A stretch of 64,000 bases of DNA from Rhizobium sp. SG_E_25_P2 (GCF_029892285.1 NZ_JARXVM010000008.1:1-64000), one strand, 5' to 3'; positions 19,966 through 30,859 are shown, counted from the first letter of the stretch. Notes: a model not told the origin generated them from the sequence alone. A program made the numbers and translations.

Positions 19966-21243
19966 TCACCCTACATGCGTGTCCAGCCAGTCGCCGATCA
20001 CGCCCTTAAGCGCCTCGACGAGAGCCTCGTCCTCAAGCTCCTCGACGATCTCCTGCACAAAGGCCTGCACGAGCAGCGCCCGGGCCTTGGGCTCGCTGAT
20101 GCCGCGCGACTTGAGATAGAAGAGATGCGTGTCGCTGATATCGGCAACGGTCGCGCCATGGCCGCATTGCACATCGTCGGCGAAGATTTCGAGTTCCGGC
20201 TTGGCGGAAAACTCTGCCTCATCCGACAGAAGCAACGTGTTGCACGACATCTTGGCGTCGGTCTTCTGCGCGTCGGGCGCGACCCGGATCTGGCCCTGGA
20301 ACACGCCGCGCGCCTGGTCGAACACCACATTACGGATGATTTCGGTCGAGGTCGTGTCGGCCACATTATGGCCGAGCGACATCGTCACATCCGTATGCGT
20401 CTGCCCGCCGAGCAGATTGATGCCGCGCAGCGTAAACGCCGAGCCCTCACCGTCCACATCGACAAAGATGTCCTGGCGCACAAGCTTGCCGCCTGCATTG
20501 AGCACATAGAGGGTGAGCTTGGCGTCGCGGCCGAATTTCACCCGGATCTGGCCGAGATGTTGATCCGCCCCACCCTGCTGTTGCTGGATGATCCAGATGA
20601 TGTCGGAGCCAGCGCCCAGCGTGATGTCGGAGACATGCGACACAAGCGATGCTGCGTCGCCGCCCGCCAGATGCCGCTCGATGACCGTCGCTTTCGCGCC
20701 CGCACCAAAATGCACAGGCAAGCGCGTGTTGACGAAACCGCCGCCCTGGATGAACTGGAATTCGACGGGGGCGGCGCCCTGATAGCCTTCAGGGAAATTC
20801 ACCGCATAACCATCGGTGACGAAGCCGCCATTGACGCGGGCCACGGCGTCGTCGGCATGGCGCAGCGCCAGCCCCTTCAGCGCCGAGCCGTCGCGCAGGC
20901 TCTCGGCATAGGTCTTGACCGATGCGCCAGCGATTGCTGAGCGGGCGGTCGCCTCGCCATTGACAACCGCCAGGACGGTCGACCCCGCAACCAGAGGCTC
21001 GGCCACGCCCGGCGTGGTGGCGAATGTCTGGGCCGGAACTGTGCGCAGCAGCGAGCGCAGGTCGGTGTAGTGCCAGGCCTCACGCCGGCGCGTCGGCAGG
21101 CCCAGCGTCTTGATGCCCTGCACCAGCGTCGAGCGCTGCGTGGTGATGGCGGCGTCGCCGGGCAATTGCCCCAGCGCGCCACCGAAAGCCTCAAGCAGCG
21201 CCGTCTCGGCCGCCGTCGGCTGGATCTGTGTCTGGATCGTCAT
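19966..21243 (-). CDS. sufD: Fe-S scaffold subunit SufD
   Basis: A 425-aa subunit of the SufBC2D scaffold. The C-terminal half carries the beta-helix core (LGHNVADTTSTEIIRN, KTDAKMSCNTLLLSDEAE) and FADDVQCGHGATV with the conserved Cys and His near residue 360. The C-terminal helix region GISEPKARALLVQAF matches SufB/SufD. It is 14 bp after sufC. Confidence 0.95.
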   Translation of the reverse strand: MTIQTQIQPTAAETALLEAFGGALGQLPGDAAITTQRSTLVQGIKTLGLPTRRREAWHYTDLRSLLRTVPAQTFATTPGVAEPLVAGSTVLAVVNGEATARSAIAGASVKTYAESLRDGSALKGLALRHADDAVARVNGGFVTDGYAVNFPEGYQGAAPVEFQFIQGGGFVNTRLPVHFGAGAKATVIERHLAGGDAASLVSHVSDITLGAGSDIIWIIQQQQGGADQHLGQIRVKFGRDAKLTLYVLNAGGKLVRQDIFVDVDGEGSAFTLRGINLLGGQTHTDVTMSLGHNVADTTSTEIIRNVVFDQARGVFQGQIRVAPDAQKTDAKMSCNTLLLSDEAEFSAKPELEIFADDVQCGHGATVADISDTHLFYLKSRGISEPKARALLVQAFVQEIVEELEDEALVEALKGVIGDWLDTHVG

Positions 21244-21257
21244 GTCGTCAATCCTTA

Positions 21258-22013
21258 TCAGGCCGCCGCGCCGATGATGTCGGCATAGCCATTGGCCTCA
21301 AGCTCGTGGGCCAGTTCCTTCGGCCCGGTCTTGATGATCTGGCCCTTGTAGAGCACATGCACCGTATCCGGCACGATATAGTCGAGCAGGCGCTGATAGT
21401 GGGTGATCACGATCACCGCGCGGTCGGGCGAACGCAGCGCATTGACGCCTTCCGAGACGATCTTCAGCGCATCGATGTCGAGGCCGGAATCGGTCTCGTC
21501 GAGCACGCAAAGCTTCGGCTGCAACAGCGCCATCTGCAGGATCTCGGCGCGCTTCTTTTCGCCGCCGGAGAAGCCCACATTGAGCGGCCGCTTGAGCATA
21601 TCAGGATTGATCTTGAGGTCGGCGGCGGCCGCCTTCACCTGCTTCATGAAGTCAGGCGTGGTCAGTTCGGCTTCGCCGCGCGCCTTGCGCTGCTCGTTCA
21701 TCGCGACCTTCAGGAACTGCATGGTCGCCACGCCCGGAATTTCCACCGGATACTGGAAAGCCAGGAAAATGCCCTTCGACGCGCGCTCGGCCGGATCCAG
21801 CTCGAGAATGCTCTCGCCATTGAACAGAATGTCGCCTTCGGTGACTTCATAGTCCTCGCGGCCCGACAGAATGTAGGAGAGCGTCGACTTGCCCGAGCCG
21901 TTCGGCCCCATGATGGCGGCGACTTCGCCGGCCTTCACGGTCAGGTTCAGGCCGCGAATGATCTCCGTGCCGTCTTCGGCGATGCGGGCGTGCAGGTTTC
22001 TGATTTCAAGCAT
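21258..22013 (-). CDS. sufC: SufC ATPase of the SUF scaffold
   Basis: A 251-aa ABC-type ATPase that drives the SufBC2D scaffold. Walker A is GPNGSGKST, the signature is FSGGEKKR, Walker B is CVLDETDSGLD, and the H-loop is VITHYQRLL. The ATG at 22013 begins MLEIRNLHARI with AGGAAG upstream; an earlier in-frame start at 22055 is less likely. About 80 bp separate it from the HEPN gene, which interrupts the usual sufB-sufC junction. Confidence 0.96.
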   Translation of the reverse strand: MLEIRNLHARIAEDGTEIIRGLNLTVKAGEVAAIMGPNGSGKSTLSYILSGREDYEVTEGDILFNGESILELDPAERASKGIFLAFQYPVEIPGVATMQFLKVAMNEQRKARGEAELTTPDFMKQVKAAAADLKINPDMLKRPLNVGFSGGEKKRAEILQMALLQPKLCVLDETDSGLDIDALKIVSEGVNALRSPDRAVIVITHYQRLLDYIVPDTVHVLYKGQIIKTGPKELAHELEANGYADIIGAAA

Positions 22014-22093
22014 GGTGTTTCTTCCTGTCATATCGCGGGTTTCAAGGACCCGCATATTTCCAATTCATTCTCCCCGGCCAAGACCGGGATTGT

Positions 22094-22507
22094 TCATTCT
22101 CCTGCGGCGAACCGCTTCATCACCGCGCCTGCGTCGCGCAACAGAGCTTCGACTTTCGGCGTCAAAACATCGAAGCGACTATCATCGAAATCCGCCAACG
22201 TGCCCTTGGGGCTTGGGTAGCGGTATCGGGTCGCCGCCGGCGACAATTCGTCCAATTCAAGGAACCGCTCGAACAACACATGCCCCTTGGGCAGGAGATC
22301 GGCCAAGCCCCGAATATTGTGCATCGTGCCCGCTGGTACAGATTCCGTTTCCAGCACGCCACGAAGCAGTTTCTCGACGGACTGCTGCAAAAAATAGGCA
22401 GCCTGCCGCCGATGATCCGTCCTCAACTGCATGGCCACATCGAACTCTTCCTTCGCAAGCTGAAGAAAGGATCGAACCCTAAGCCGCTGCAAGTCCTCCG
22501 GCGTCAT
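22094..22507 (-). CDS. HEPN-domain protein, putative toxin of a MNT/HEPN pair
   Basis: A 137-aa all-helical HEPN protein (PF05168-like): AKEEFDVAMQL, then QAAYFLQQSVEKLLRGVLE, MHNIRGLADLL and an AATRYRYPSP segment. Characterised HEPN toxins are RNases; the R-x4-6-H catalytic signature is not obvious here, so activity is uncertain. The ATG directly follows the stop of the nucleotidyltransferase gene. The pair lies inside the suf operon, same strand. Confidence 0.85.
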   Translation of the reverse strand: MTPEDLQRLRVRSFLQLAKEEFDVAMQLRTDHRRQAAYFLQQSVEKLLRGVLETESVPAGTMHNIRGLADLLPKGHVLFERFLELDELSPAATRYRYPSPKGTLADFDDSRFDVLTPKVEALLRDAGAVMKRFAAGE

Positions 22508-22864
22508 TCAAGGCGCCTCGCCATAAACTAGTCGTCCATTGTCGACGATCTGTCGAACGAAAGACGTCTTCAAGCCAAGGCTGGCCCGATAGACCTCCAT
22601 GTCGCAGGGCACTACATCCGCGCCGATTCCGGTATGGCGCAAAGGCGCATCCACCAGTTCATAATCGTCGCAGCCGAAGCTACCGTCTTGCTTGGCCAGA
22701 ACCAGCAGATCGAAGTCGCTGTCATCCCGCGCAGAACCATTAGCCCGGCTACCGAACAACCAGATGGCCTGTGGATCGAGCGCCTTGGACAGTCGATCAA
22801 CGAGGACAGCCAATGCGTCGCCCTCGCTATCTCGCCCGCCGAAATTCGCCCGAACCGCCGTCAT
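22508..22864 (-). CDS. MNT-type nucleotidyltransferase, putative antitoxin
   Basis: A 118-aa minimal nucleotidyltransferase. AIWLFGSRANGSARDDSDFDLL contains the full GS-x10-DxD signature (GSRANGSARDDSDFD) found in MntA antitoxins, which AMPylate their HEPN toxin. The ATG at 22864 is chosen because GGTGGGG precedes it; it is only 4 bp after the sufB stop. The gene is co-linear with sufB and sufC, so it is probably transcribed with suf. Confidence 0.87.
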   Translation of the reverse strand: MTAVRANFGGRDSEGDALAVLVDRLSKALDPQAIWLFGSRANGSARDDSDFDLLVLAKQDGSFGCDDYELVDAPLRHTGIGADVVPCDMEVYRASLGLKTSFVRQIVDNGRLVYGEAP

Positions 22865-22868
22865 TGGA

Positions 22869-24350
<1,482 letters not shown>

Positions 24351-24471
24351 TCTCGCCGGGTCAAGGCCGGCAGCTTGTTGTCGTTTGACGGTTTACACCG
24401 CCGTTATATAGGTTTGCCAGAAAGCTTTTTTCACCGTTCCGGCAAGCGGAAAATTGATTTTCCGCATGAAA

Positions 24472-25635
24472 TTACGCTGCATCCGCCTTTCCCAGCCGCG
24501 AGGCGACCTTGCGAAACGCCGTCAGAAAGAGCGCCGCCTCGTCCTCGCGGGTTTCAGGACCAATGGAGATACGCAGCGCGCCGAGCCGAGGATCTAGCCC
24601 CATCGCTTTCAGCACATGGCTTTCGCTCACCTTGCCCGACGAGCAGGCCGAACCGGCCGACAGCGCCACGCCCTCAAGATCGAAAGCGATCTGCCCCGTC
24701 TCGGGCTTCAATCCCTCAAGCGAGAAGAAACTGGTATTTGGCAAACGCGGTGCATTCTTCGCATGAAGGACCACCCCGGGGGCGATCGCCATCATCTCAG
24801 CTTCGATTCGATCGCGCAGGACGCTAAGCGCCGCCGCGCGCTCGGTGACGCCGAGGGCGGCGCGGACCGCCGCAGCGCCGAAACCGGCGATAGCGCCAGC
24901 ATTCTCTGTGCCCGAGCGGTGGCCTTTTTCCTGACCGCCGCCGCGCAAAAGCGGCGCGGGCATCAGCGTTTCGCCGCGCGCCACAAGCGCGCCCGCGCCC
25001 TTGGGTCCACCGATCTTGTGCGATGACAGGATAAGAAAATCAGCTTCCAGCCTGTCGATATCGAGCGGAAGCCGCCCCAACGCCTGCACCGCGTCGACCA
25101 CCAGCAATCCGCCGGCCTGATGCGTGAGGCGGGCGATATCGGCGATCGGCTGCAGTACGCCGGTCTCGTTATTGGCGGCCATCACGGCGACCATGGGCAG
25201 GCCCGAGGCCTTATCATGGGCGTCGAGCAGCCCTAAGAGCGCATCGAGATCGACGACGCCGTCGCCATTGACCGGAATGAGCGCGACAGCATCGGAGGAA
25301 AACCGGCCGCCATCGAACACCGCCTTGTGCTCGGTCGCCGACACATACAGCCTGCTGACCACAAGCGGCGCCCGCCCCATGCGGAACTCAGGCGTCAGCA
25401 CCAGATTGGCGGCTTCCGTGGCGCCGCTGGTGAAAATGACATTGGCGGCCTTGCCGCCGACGGCTTCGGCAACAAAGCGCCGCGCCGTCTCGATTTCGCG
25501 CCTGATAGCGCGGCCTTCATTGTGGACCGAGGACGGATTGCCGGGCATGAGGCTGACGCGCAGGAAGGCTTCGCGCGCGTCATCGAGAAGCGGCGCGGTG
25601 GCGTTCCAGTCCATATAGGCGCGCGGGCGGATCAT
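24472..25635 (-). CDS. Class I cysteine desulfurase (IscS/NifS-like), first gene of the suf operon
   Basis: A 387-aa PLP-dependent desulfurase, distinct from SufS. The PLP lysine is Lys207 (SSHKIGGPKG) and the active Cys is Cys331 in the flexible-loop motif SAGSACSSGKV, a class I feature. It corresponds to the gene called sufS2 in Agrobacterium-type operons. It is the first gene behind the Irr/RirA-type boxes; about 120 bp separate it from sufB. Confidence 0.93.
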   Translation of the reverse strand: MIRPRAYMDWNATAPLLDDAREAFLRVSLMPGNPSSVHNEGRAIRREIETARRFVAEAVGGKAANVIFTSGATEAANLVLTPEFRMGRAPLVVSRLYVSATEHKAVFDGGRFSSDAVALIPVNGDGVVDLDALLGLLDAHDKASGLPMVAVMAANNETGVLQPIADIARLTHQAGGLLVVDAVQALGRLPLDIDRLEADFLILSSHKIGGPKGAGALVARGETLMPAPLLRGGGQEKGHRSGTENAGAIAGFGAAAVRAALGVTERAAALSVLRDRIEAEMMAIAPGVVLHAKNAPRLPNTSFFSLEGLKPETGQIAFDLEGVALSAGSACSSGKVSESHVLKAMGLDPRLGALRISIGPETREDEAALFLTAFRKVASRLGKADAA

Positions 25636-25740
25636 TCTGGCCTTTCCATGGTGTCGGACGATGCGCCAAGCGCATTTTCCTTGAAATTTTGGTCCTGCCT
25701 GTCTTATGAAGCGTCACACGAAACGGGCTGATGCCCAAAC

Positions 25741-25757
25741 TTTCGAATGGTTCTAAA
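25741..25757 (-). promoter_or_regulatory. Irr ICE-box-like site upstream of the suf operon
   Basis: On the minus strand TTTAGAACCATTCGAAA matches the ICE consensus TTTAGAA-N3-TTCTAAA at 13 of 14 fixed positions. It lies 106 bp upstream of the first suf gene. Irr, the heme-dependent iron regulator of rhizobia, binds such sites. The regulator gene is not in the window. Confidence 0.65.
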
Positions 25758-25774
25758 CTAGCTCTTAGAAAAGC

Positions 25775-25789
25775 TGACTTGTTTCGTCA
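25775..25789. promoter_or_regulatory. RirA IRO-box-like site
   Basis: TGA-CTTGTTTCG-TCA fits the IRO-box rule TGA-N9-TCA. The six fixed bases alone are weak, but the site is only 17 bp from the ICE-like box and is shared between suf (minus) and the hydrolase gene (plus). RirA control of suf operons is known in rhizobia. Confidence 0.5.
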
Positions 25790-25844
25790 AGACTGGAATA
25801 TGCTTTCCGGGCTTTTTTAGTGGACCGTCAATCGCGGAGTGAGA

Positions 25845-26522
25845 ATGCCTGAAGTTATCTTCAATGGTCCTGCCGGACGCCTGGAAGGCCGCTATCAGCC
25901 CTCGAAGCAGAAAAGCGCGCCGATCGCGATCATCCTTCATCCGCATCCGCAGTTCGGCGGCACGATGAACAATCAGATCGTCTACCAGCTGTTCTACATG
26001 TTCCAGAAGCGCGGCTTCACCACGCTGCGCTTCAACTTCCGCTCGATCGGTCGCAGCCAGGGCGAATTCGACCATGGCGCCGGCGAATTGTCGGACGCAG
26101 CTTCGGCGCTCGATTGGGTCCAGAGCCTGCATCCGGATTCCAAGAGCTGCTGGGTCGCCGGCTATTCCTTCGGCTCCTGGATCGGCATGCAGTTGCTGAT
26201 GCGCCGACCCGAGATCGAAGGTTTCATCTCGGTCGCGCCGCAGCCGAACATCTATGATTTCTCCTTCCTCGCGCCCTGCCCCTCGTCCGGCCTGATCATC
26301 AACGGCGATTCCGACAAGGTCGCGCCGGAAAAGGACGTGCTCGGCCTGGTCGACAAGCTCAAGCAGCAGAAGGGCATCCTGATCACCCACAAGACGGTGC
26401 CGGGCGCAAACCACTTCTTCTCCGGCCAGATGGAGCCGCTGATCGACGAATGCGGCGACTATCTCGATCGCCGCATGGCCGGCGAACTTGTGCCGGAACC
26501 GGCGGCCAAGCGGATCAGGTAA
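25845..26522 (+). CDS. Alpha/beta hydrolase, conserved suf neighbour
   Basis: A 225-aa serine hydrolase of the type with an ILHPHPQFGGTM oxyanion loop, a nucleophile elbow VAGYSFGSW, an acid in INGDSDKVAP, and a His in PGANHFFSG, so the triad is complete. The ATG at 25845 with GGAG upstream is chosen over a GTG at 25839. It is divergent from the suf operon and shares its iron-box region, so iron-linked expression is possible. The substrate is unknown. Confidence 0.85.
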   Translation: MPEVIFNGPAGRLEGRYQPSKQKSAPIAIILHPHPQFGGTMNNQIVYQLFYMFQKRGFTTLRFNFRSIGRSQGEFDHGAGELSDAASALDWVQSLHPDSKSCWVAGYSFGSWIGMQLLMRRPEIEGFISVAPQPNIYDFSFLAPCPSSGLIINGDSDKVAPEKDVLGLVDKLKQQKGILITHKTVPGANHFFSGQMEPLIDECGDYLDRRMAGELVPEPAAKRIR

Positions 26523-26529
26523 TCGGGTC

Positions 26530-26952
26530 ATGAATATCGTCGTCGATACGAATGTCTTCATTGGCGCTTGTATCGGCGGCGGGGCATCATCCAAGGTGAT
26601 TGAGGCCTGTATCCGAGGCGCGGCGCATCCATTGATGTCCGACGCTCTTCTTCTCGAATATGAAGACGTATTGGGTCGAAGCGACCTCTTCCTGAGAGCT
26701 CGGCTGAACAGCGACGAGCGTTGGGCGCTGTTCGAGATCCTCATGAGCAAGGCGCAGTGGCAGAACATCTATTTCAGATGGCGGCCAAATCTCCGCGACG
26801 CGGGCGACAACCACATTGTGGAACTGGCCATAGCGGCAGGCGCGGGCGCCATCGTCACAAACAATCTTCGCGATTTCAGTGGCGGAAATATAAAATTCGA
26901 CCATATTCAAGTGATGAGACCAGACGAATTCATCAGGGAGATTTCCGGATGA
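26530..26952 (+). CDS. PIN-domain toxin (COG1569 type)
   Basis: A 140-aa PIN-fold RNase. Acidic active-site residues are in IVVDTNVFIGA (Asp6), LLEYEDVLGR, and the C-terminal RDAGDNHIVELAI. The gene starts 8 bp after the hydrolase stop and overlaps the antitoxin gene by 4 bp (ATGA). The toxin-first order is usual for this PIN subgroup. Confidence 0.88.
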   Translation: MNIVVDTNVFIGACIGGGASSKVIEACIRGAAHPLMSDALLLEYEDVLGRSDLFLRARLNSDERWALFEILMSKAQWQNIYFRWRPNLRDAGDNHIVELAIAAGAGAIVTNNLRDFSGGNIKFDHIQVMRPDEFIREISG

Positions 26953-27158
26953 CCGCTATCACTCTATCGCTTCCGCAGGACACTGTGAGCAAAGCTCAAG
27001 ACATCGCGCGCGATCGCAACATGGATCTCAGCGCGCTGGTCTCAGAATTGATGCAAGAAATGGTGCGAAGCCATGAGGCGGAACTTCGCTTCCGCGCCTA
27101 TGCCGAACGCGGAAGGGGGCGCGAAGAAGAAGCCCTCGCGCTTTTGGGACGCGACTGA
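26949..27158 (+). CDS. Ribbon-helix-helix antitoxin of the PIN pair
   Basis: A 69-aa RHH protein: ITLSLPQDTVSKAQDIARDR is the strand and first helix, MDLSALVSELMQEMV the second, followed by a charged tail. The ATG overlaps the PIN stop codon (ATGA), which fixes the start. Expected to bind its own promoter and neutralise the PIN toxin. Confidence 0.83.
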   Translation: MTAITLSLPQDTVSKAQDIARDRNMDLSALVSELMQEMVRSHEAELRFRAYAERGRGREEEALALLGRD

Positions 27159-27225
27159 TTTCTCGGGTTTTGCGGCAGCCTGACGCATTCGTTAGAGCCG
27201 CCTCAATTAAAACAGCATCAGATAA

Positions 27226-27294
27226 GGCCTTTCTCAAGGGACGCTGCAAAGCATCGAAAAGCAGGCAGGCCTGAAGTTGAGATTAAAGCCATGA
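27226..27294 (+). pseudogene. Degraded hicA toxin remnant
   Basis: In the frame whose TGA overlaps the hicB start (ATGA, 27291-27294), the sequence reads QGTLQSIEKQAGLKLRLKP, which resembles the HicA C-terminus (GTLRSIxKQAGL). The frame is blocked by a TAA at 27223-27225. Only about 130 bp separate it from the previous gene, too little for a full HicA with its catalytic His motif. I infer a truncated, inactive toxin. Confidence 0.6.
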
Positions 27295-27689
27295 CAAATT
27301 ACGTTGCGCTCATTCACAAGGACGCCGACAGCGACTTCGGTGTCTCGTTTCCCGATTTCCCCGGATGCGTCACGGCAGGCTCCTCACTCGAAGCAGCAAG
27401 ATCCATGGCGGAGGAAGCGCTTTGCTTGCAAAACGAGAGCCTATTGGAAGATGGCGATGGTGTGCCGCCGCCTTCCTCGCTTGACGAGATCATGGAACAG
27501 GTTGAACACCGCAACGCCGTCGCCGTGCTGATCGCGGCCAAGGATCAGGAAAAGGCGATCCGCGTCAACATCACCATTCCGGAACGATACCTGCGCGCCA
27601 TAGATGTCTACGCGCGCAACCATGGCCTTTCGCGGTCAGGTCTGCTGGTCAAGGCGGCCAAACAGGTGATGGCCGACGATAGCGTTTGA
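27291..27689 (+). CDS. hicB: HicB-family antitoxin
   Basis: A 132-aa antitoxin. The N-terminal HicB fold has YVALIHKDADSDFGVSFPDF and PGCVTAGSSLEAA; the C-terminus (VNITIPERYLRAIDVYARNH) is a ribbon-helix-helix DNA-binding part. It follows a hicA remnant with a 4-bp overlap, so it now appears to be an antitoxin without a working toxin partner. It may survive as a regulator or as an anti-addiction protein. Confidence 0.88.
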   Translation: MTNYVALIHKDADSDFGVSFPDFPGCVTAGSSLEAARSMAEEALCLQNESLLEDGDGVPPPSSLDEIMEQVEHRNAVAVLIAAKDQEKAIRVNITIPERYLRAIDVYARNHGLSRSGLLVKAAKQVMADDSV

Positions 27690-27700
27690 GGTCAGGCCGG

Positions 27701-28810
27701 CTACGCCACCACCCCGCCCGTCACAGCCTGCGCCACGCCCGTTGTCCCCGGAAATGTCAGCGGTAACCCCTTCTTTGCCCGCACCGCCAGATAGGCCCAG
27801 GCCTCGGCCTCCATGCTATCTCCATTGAAACCGAAGCGCTCGGCGGGCTCGACCAGAGCCGTCGAGAACACTTCCGCCAGATCCGCCATGATCACCCGGT
27901 TCAGCCGCCCGCCACCGCAGACCACGACCAGGTCAGGCGCCGCCCTGAGATGTCGCGCCGATCGTCCGATCGCCTCGGCTGTCAGCCGCGCCAGCGTCCG
28001 GGCGCCGTCATGCAGGCCGGCTTCATCCAGCGCGGGCGGCGAAAAGTCGTTGCGATCCAGCGATATCCGCACCTCCGATGTGAAGAAGGGATGATCAAGA
28101 TAGCGGGCAAGAAGCGTCCCGACGACCCCGCCCTCCGAGGCGATCGCGCCGCCTTGATCAAAGGGAATGCCGGCTTGACGCTCCACCCATTGGTCGATCA
28201 GCGTGTTGCCCGGTCCGGAATCATACGCCTGGATCTCGCCATCGCCGCCGATGAAAGTGAGATTGGAAATGCCGCCAATATTGACGAACATCACCGGCCG
28301 CCCGGCATAGGCTTCAAGGCCAGCAGCCAGCGCCGCATGATAGACAGGCACCAGCGGCGCGCCCTGGCCTCCATGGACCATGTCATTGGCGCGCATGTCA
28401 TAGACGACCCGGATGCCGGTTTCCCGCGCCAGAAGCGGCCCGTCGCCGATCTGCACCGTCAGCGCCTCGAGCGGCCGGTGCAGCACCGTCTGGCCATGAA
28501 AGCCAATGACGTCAACCGTCTCGGGCGCGATCTTGAATCGCTCCATGAACGTCTTGACGCAAACCGCATGTCGAAGCGTCAGTTCGCGCTCGATTTCGGC
28601 AAGTTTTCCCGGCCGTTCCGTGCGGTTCCGGATTCCCTTTGCCAACTCCAGCGCCTCGGCCAGCGCGCGCCGGAAGCCGGGATCATAGTCAAAGCCCATG
28701 GCCGGGCCGCGATCCACCACGCTTTCGCCATCTGTTTTCACCAGCGCCACATCGATGCCATCCATCGATGTGCCGCTCATCAGGCCGATCGCCGTCTCAA
28801 GCGGCTTCAT
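27701..28810 (-). CDS. anmK: Anhydro-N-acetylmuramic acid kinase
   Basis: A 369-aa kinase that phosphorylates and opens 1,6-anhydro-MurNAc during peptidoglycan recycling. Landmarks are [17 protein letters not shown] near the N-terminus, [26 protein letters not shown] and VVCGGGRLN. The start at 28810 begins MKPLETAIG; an ATG at 28822 adds four residues. Its 5' end overlaps the end of the antitoxin gene upstream. Confidence 0.95.
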   Translation of the reverse strand: MKPLETAIGLMSGTSMDGIDVALVKTDGESVVDRGPAMGFDYDPGFRRALAEALELAKGIRNRTERPGKLAEIERELTLRHAVCVKTFMERFKIAPETVDVIGFHGQTVLHRPLEALTVQIGDGPLLARETGIRVVYDMRANDMVHGGQGAPLVPVYHAALAAGLEAYAGRPVMFVNIGGISNLTFIGGDGEIQAYDSGPGNTLIDQWVERQAGIPFDQGGAIASEGGVVGTLLARYLDHPFFTSEVRISLDRNDFSPPALDEAGLHDGARTLARLTAEAIGRSARHLRAAPDLVVVCGGGRLNRVIMADLAEVFSTALVEPAERFGFNGDSMEAEAWAYLAVRAKKGLPLTFPGTTGVAQAVTGGVVA

Positions 28811-29117
28811 GATCTGCGGCATCCGAGGATTTCGAGACGAGTTTGGCGGATAGCTTGACGCCCAGCGCGTCCAGAATCTTCATGATCGAGGCGAATTCGG
28901 GATTCCCCTCGCCGCTCAGCGCTTTGTACAGCGCCGATCGGCTCATGCCGGCATCACGGGCCAACTGGCTCATATTGCGCGCTCTGGCGACCACGCCCAC
29001 GCACTTCGCTATAAATGCCGGATCGCCTTCCTCGAACGCAGCAGCCAGAAACTCCTCAATCGACTCGTCGCTGTCGAGATATTCAGCCGCATCGAATGGC
29101 TTGACGGTCAGTCCCAT
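28797..29117 (-). CDS. HigA-type addiction-module antidote
   Basis: A 106-aa antitoxin from the ATG at 29117 (an upstream in-frame start at 29132 is possible). The HTH is [20 protein letters not shown] and [20 protein letters not shown] (two pieces), the signature of this antidote family. It overlaps the toxin stop by 10 bp and the anmK start by about 14 bp, so it is compactly placed. Confidence 0.87.
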   Translation of the reverse strand: MGLTVKPFDAAEYLDSDESIEEFLAAAFEEGDPAFIAKCVGVVARARNMSQLARDAGMSRSALYKALSGEGNPEFASIMKILDALGVKLSAKLVSKSSDAADHEAA

Positions 29118-29416
29118 GCTTGTTCCTTCCATTCCTCCGCAAGCCGCTTGGCTTCCTTGATGTCACGTTGCTGGTCCGCCTTATCGCCTCCACAGAGCAG
29201 CAGGATCAGCATCGCGCCCCTTTGGATAAAATACAGCCGATAGCCCGGGCCATAGTCGATGCGCGCTTCTGACACCCCATCACCCACTGGTTTGACATCG
29301 CCGAATGCATCGCCTTCCATCCGAACAAGACGCATGGCAATTCTGGCTCTGGCGCGATCATCTGTGAGACCGCCAAGCCATGCGTCAAAAACATCGGTGC
29401 GGAACACAATCGCCAT
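29108..29416 (-). CDS. HigB/RelE-type addiction-module killer protein
   Basis: A 102-aa RelE-fold toxin. Landmarks are [42 protein letters not shown] and [15 protein letters not shown], typical of phage-type killer proteins. It precedes its antitoxin gene with a 10-bp overlap. It is divergent from tyrS with about 130 bp between the starts. Confidence 0.9.
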   Translation of the reverse strand: MAIVFRTDVFDAWLGGLTDDRARARIAMRLVRMEGDAFGDVKPVGDGVSEARIDYGPGYRLYFIQRGAMLILLLCGGDKADQQRDIKEAKRLAEEWKEQAWD

Positions 29417-29550
29417 GCCGAACTGTACTGCATAGAGGACACATCCGCAATTCCTACCATCTCCACTCTTCGTTTTCCTCTCCCCAAGGGGTGCAACACC
29501 GCAAAAACTTTGCTAAAGGCCCGCTCGCAATCCATCGAAAGCGGAAGACC

Positions 29551-30804
29551 ATGTCCAAGTTCAAATCCGAATTCCTGCACACTTTGTCCGAGCGCGGCTA
29601 CATTCATCAGATCTCTGATGAAACCGGCCTTGACGACCTGCTTTCGAAGGAAACCGTCACTGCCTATATCGGCTATGATCCGACGGCGCCGTCGCTGCAT
29701 GCGGGATCGCTGATCCAGATCATGATGCTGCATTGGCTGCAGGCGACCGGACATCGTCCGATTTCGCTGATGGGCGGCGGCACAGGCATGGTGGGCGACC
29801 CCTCGTTCAAGGACGATGCGCGGCAGTTGATGACTCTCGACACAATCGAGAGCAATATCGCCTCGATCAAGAAGTGCTTCGCCAATTACATGACCTATGG
29901 CGATGGCCCCAAGGACGCGTTGATGATCAACAACGCCGACTGGCTGCGCGGGCTCAACTATCTCGAATTCCTGCGCGATGTCGGCCGCCACTTCTCGGTC
30001 AACAGGATGCTGTCCTTCGACAGCGTCAAGACGCGGCTGGATCGCGAACAGTCGCTGTCCTTCCTCGAATTCAACTACATGATCCTGCAGGCCTATGACT
30101 TCGTCGAGCTCAACAAGCGTTACGACGTCCGGCTTCAAATGGGCGGCTCCGACCAGTGGGGCAATATCGTCAACGGCATCGATCTCGGCCATCGCATGGG
30201 CACGCCGCAGCTGTATGCGCTGACCTCGCCGCTGCTGACCACGTCTTCCGGCGCCAAAATGGGTAAATCGCTGAATGGCGCGGTCTGGCTCAACGCCGAC
30301 ATGCTCTCGGCCTATGATTTCTGGCAGTATTGGCGCAACACCGAGGACGCCGATGTCGGTCGTTTCCTGAAGCTTTACACGACGCTGCCGATGGACGAGA
30401 TCGCCAGGCTGTCGGCGCTCGGCGGCGCCGAGATCAACGAGGTCAAGAAGATCCTGGCCACCGAAATCACCGCCATCCTGCATGGCCGCCAAGCAGCGGA
30501 CCAGGCAGCCGAGACGGCGCGCAAGACGTTTGAGGAAGGCGCAGTCGACGCCAATCTGCCGACGGTGGAACTGGCCACAGCCGAAATCGAAGCCGGCATT
30601 GGTCTGCTCGCACTGTTCGTCAAGGCCGGCCTCGCCGCCTCAAACGGCGAGGCGCGGCGTCATGTCCAGGGCGGCGCGGTGAAAATCAACGACAAGACGA
30701 TCACCGACGAAAAGTCCCTGATCGGCGCAGGCGACGTCACCGCCGACGGCGTGATCAAGCTGTCGCTCGGCAAGAAGAAGCATGTGCTGGTCAAGCCCGT
30801 CTGA
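29551..30804 (+). CDS. tyrS: Tyrosyl-tRNA synthetase
   Basis: A 417-aa class I synthetase that charges tRNA-Tyr. The HIGH-like motif is [11 protein letters not shown] and the KMSKS-like motif is [10 protein letters not shown]. The tyrosine pocket is seen as AYIGYDPT, and [10 protein letters not shown] is present. The C-terminal S4-like domain ([18 protein letters not shown]) binds tRNA. The ATG at 29551 fits the family start; longer in-frame starts are not supported. Confidence 0.97.
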   Translation: MSKFKSEFLHTLSERGYIHQISDETGLDDLLSKETVTAYIGYDPTAPSLHAGSLIQIMMLHWLQATGHRPISLMGGGTGMVGDPSFKDDARQLMTLDTIESNIASIKKCFANYMTYGDGPKDALMINNADWLRGLNYLEFLRDVGRHFSVNRMLSFDSVKTRLDREQSLSFLEFNYMILQAYDFVELNKRYDVRLQMGGSDQWGNIVNGIDLGHRMGTPQLYALTSPLLTTSSGAKMGKSLNGAVWLNADMLSAYDFWQYWRNTEDADVGRFLKLYTTLPMDEIARLSALGGAEINEVKKILATEITAILHGRQAADQAAETARKTFEEGAVDANLPTVELATAEIEAGIGLLALFVKAGLAASNGEARRHVQGGAVKINDKTITDEKSLIGAGDVTADGVIKLSLGKKKHVLVKPV

Positions 30805-30829
30805 GACGACCCAACCGTTTTGAATTCCG

Positions 30830-30859
30830 CGCCGCGTCCCTCCCAGGGCGCGGCGTTTT
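30830..30859 (+). terminator. tyrS terminator
   Basis: The stem CGCCGCG / CGCGGCG with a 12-nt loop is followed by TTTTC. It lies 25 nt after the tyrS stop and abuts the end of the convergent AsmA-like gene. Confidence 0.65.

Noticed and set aside
25751-25770. TTCTAA-N8-TTAGAA inverted repeat at the suf promoter
   Set aside because: Half-sites are inverted relative to the ICE consensus; the overlapping 25741-25757 match is much better.
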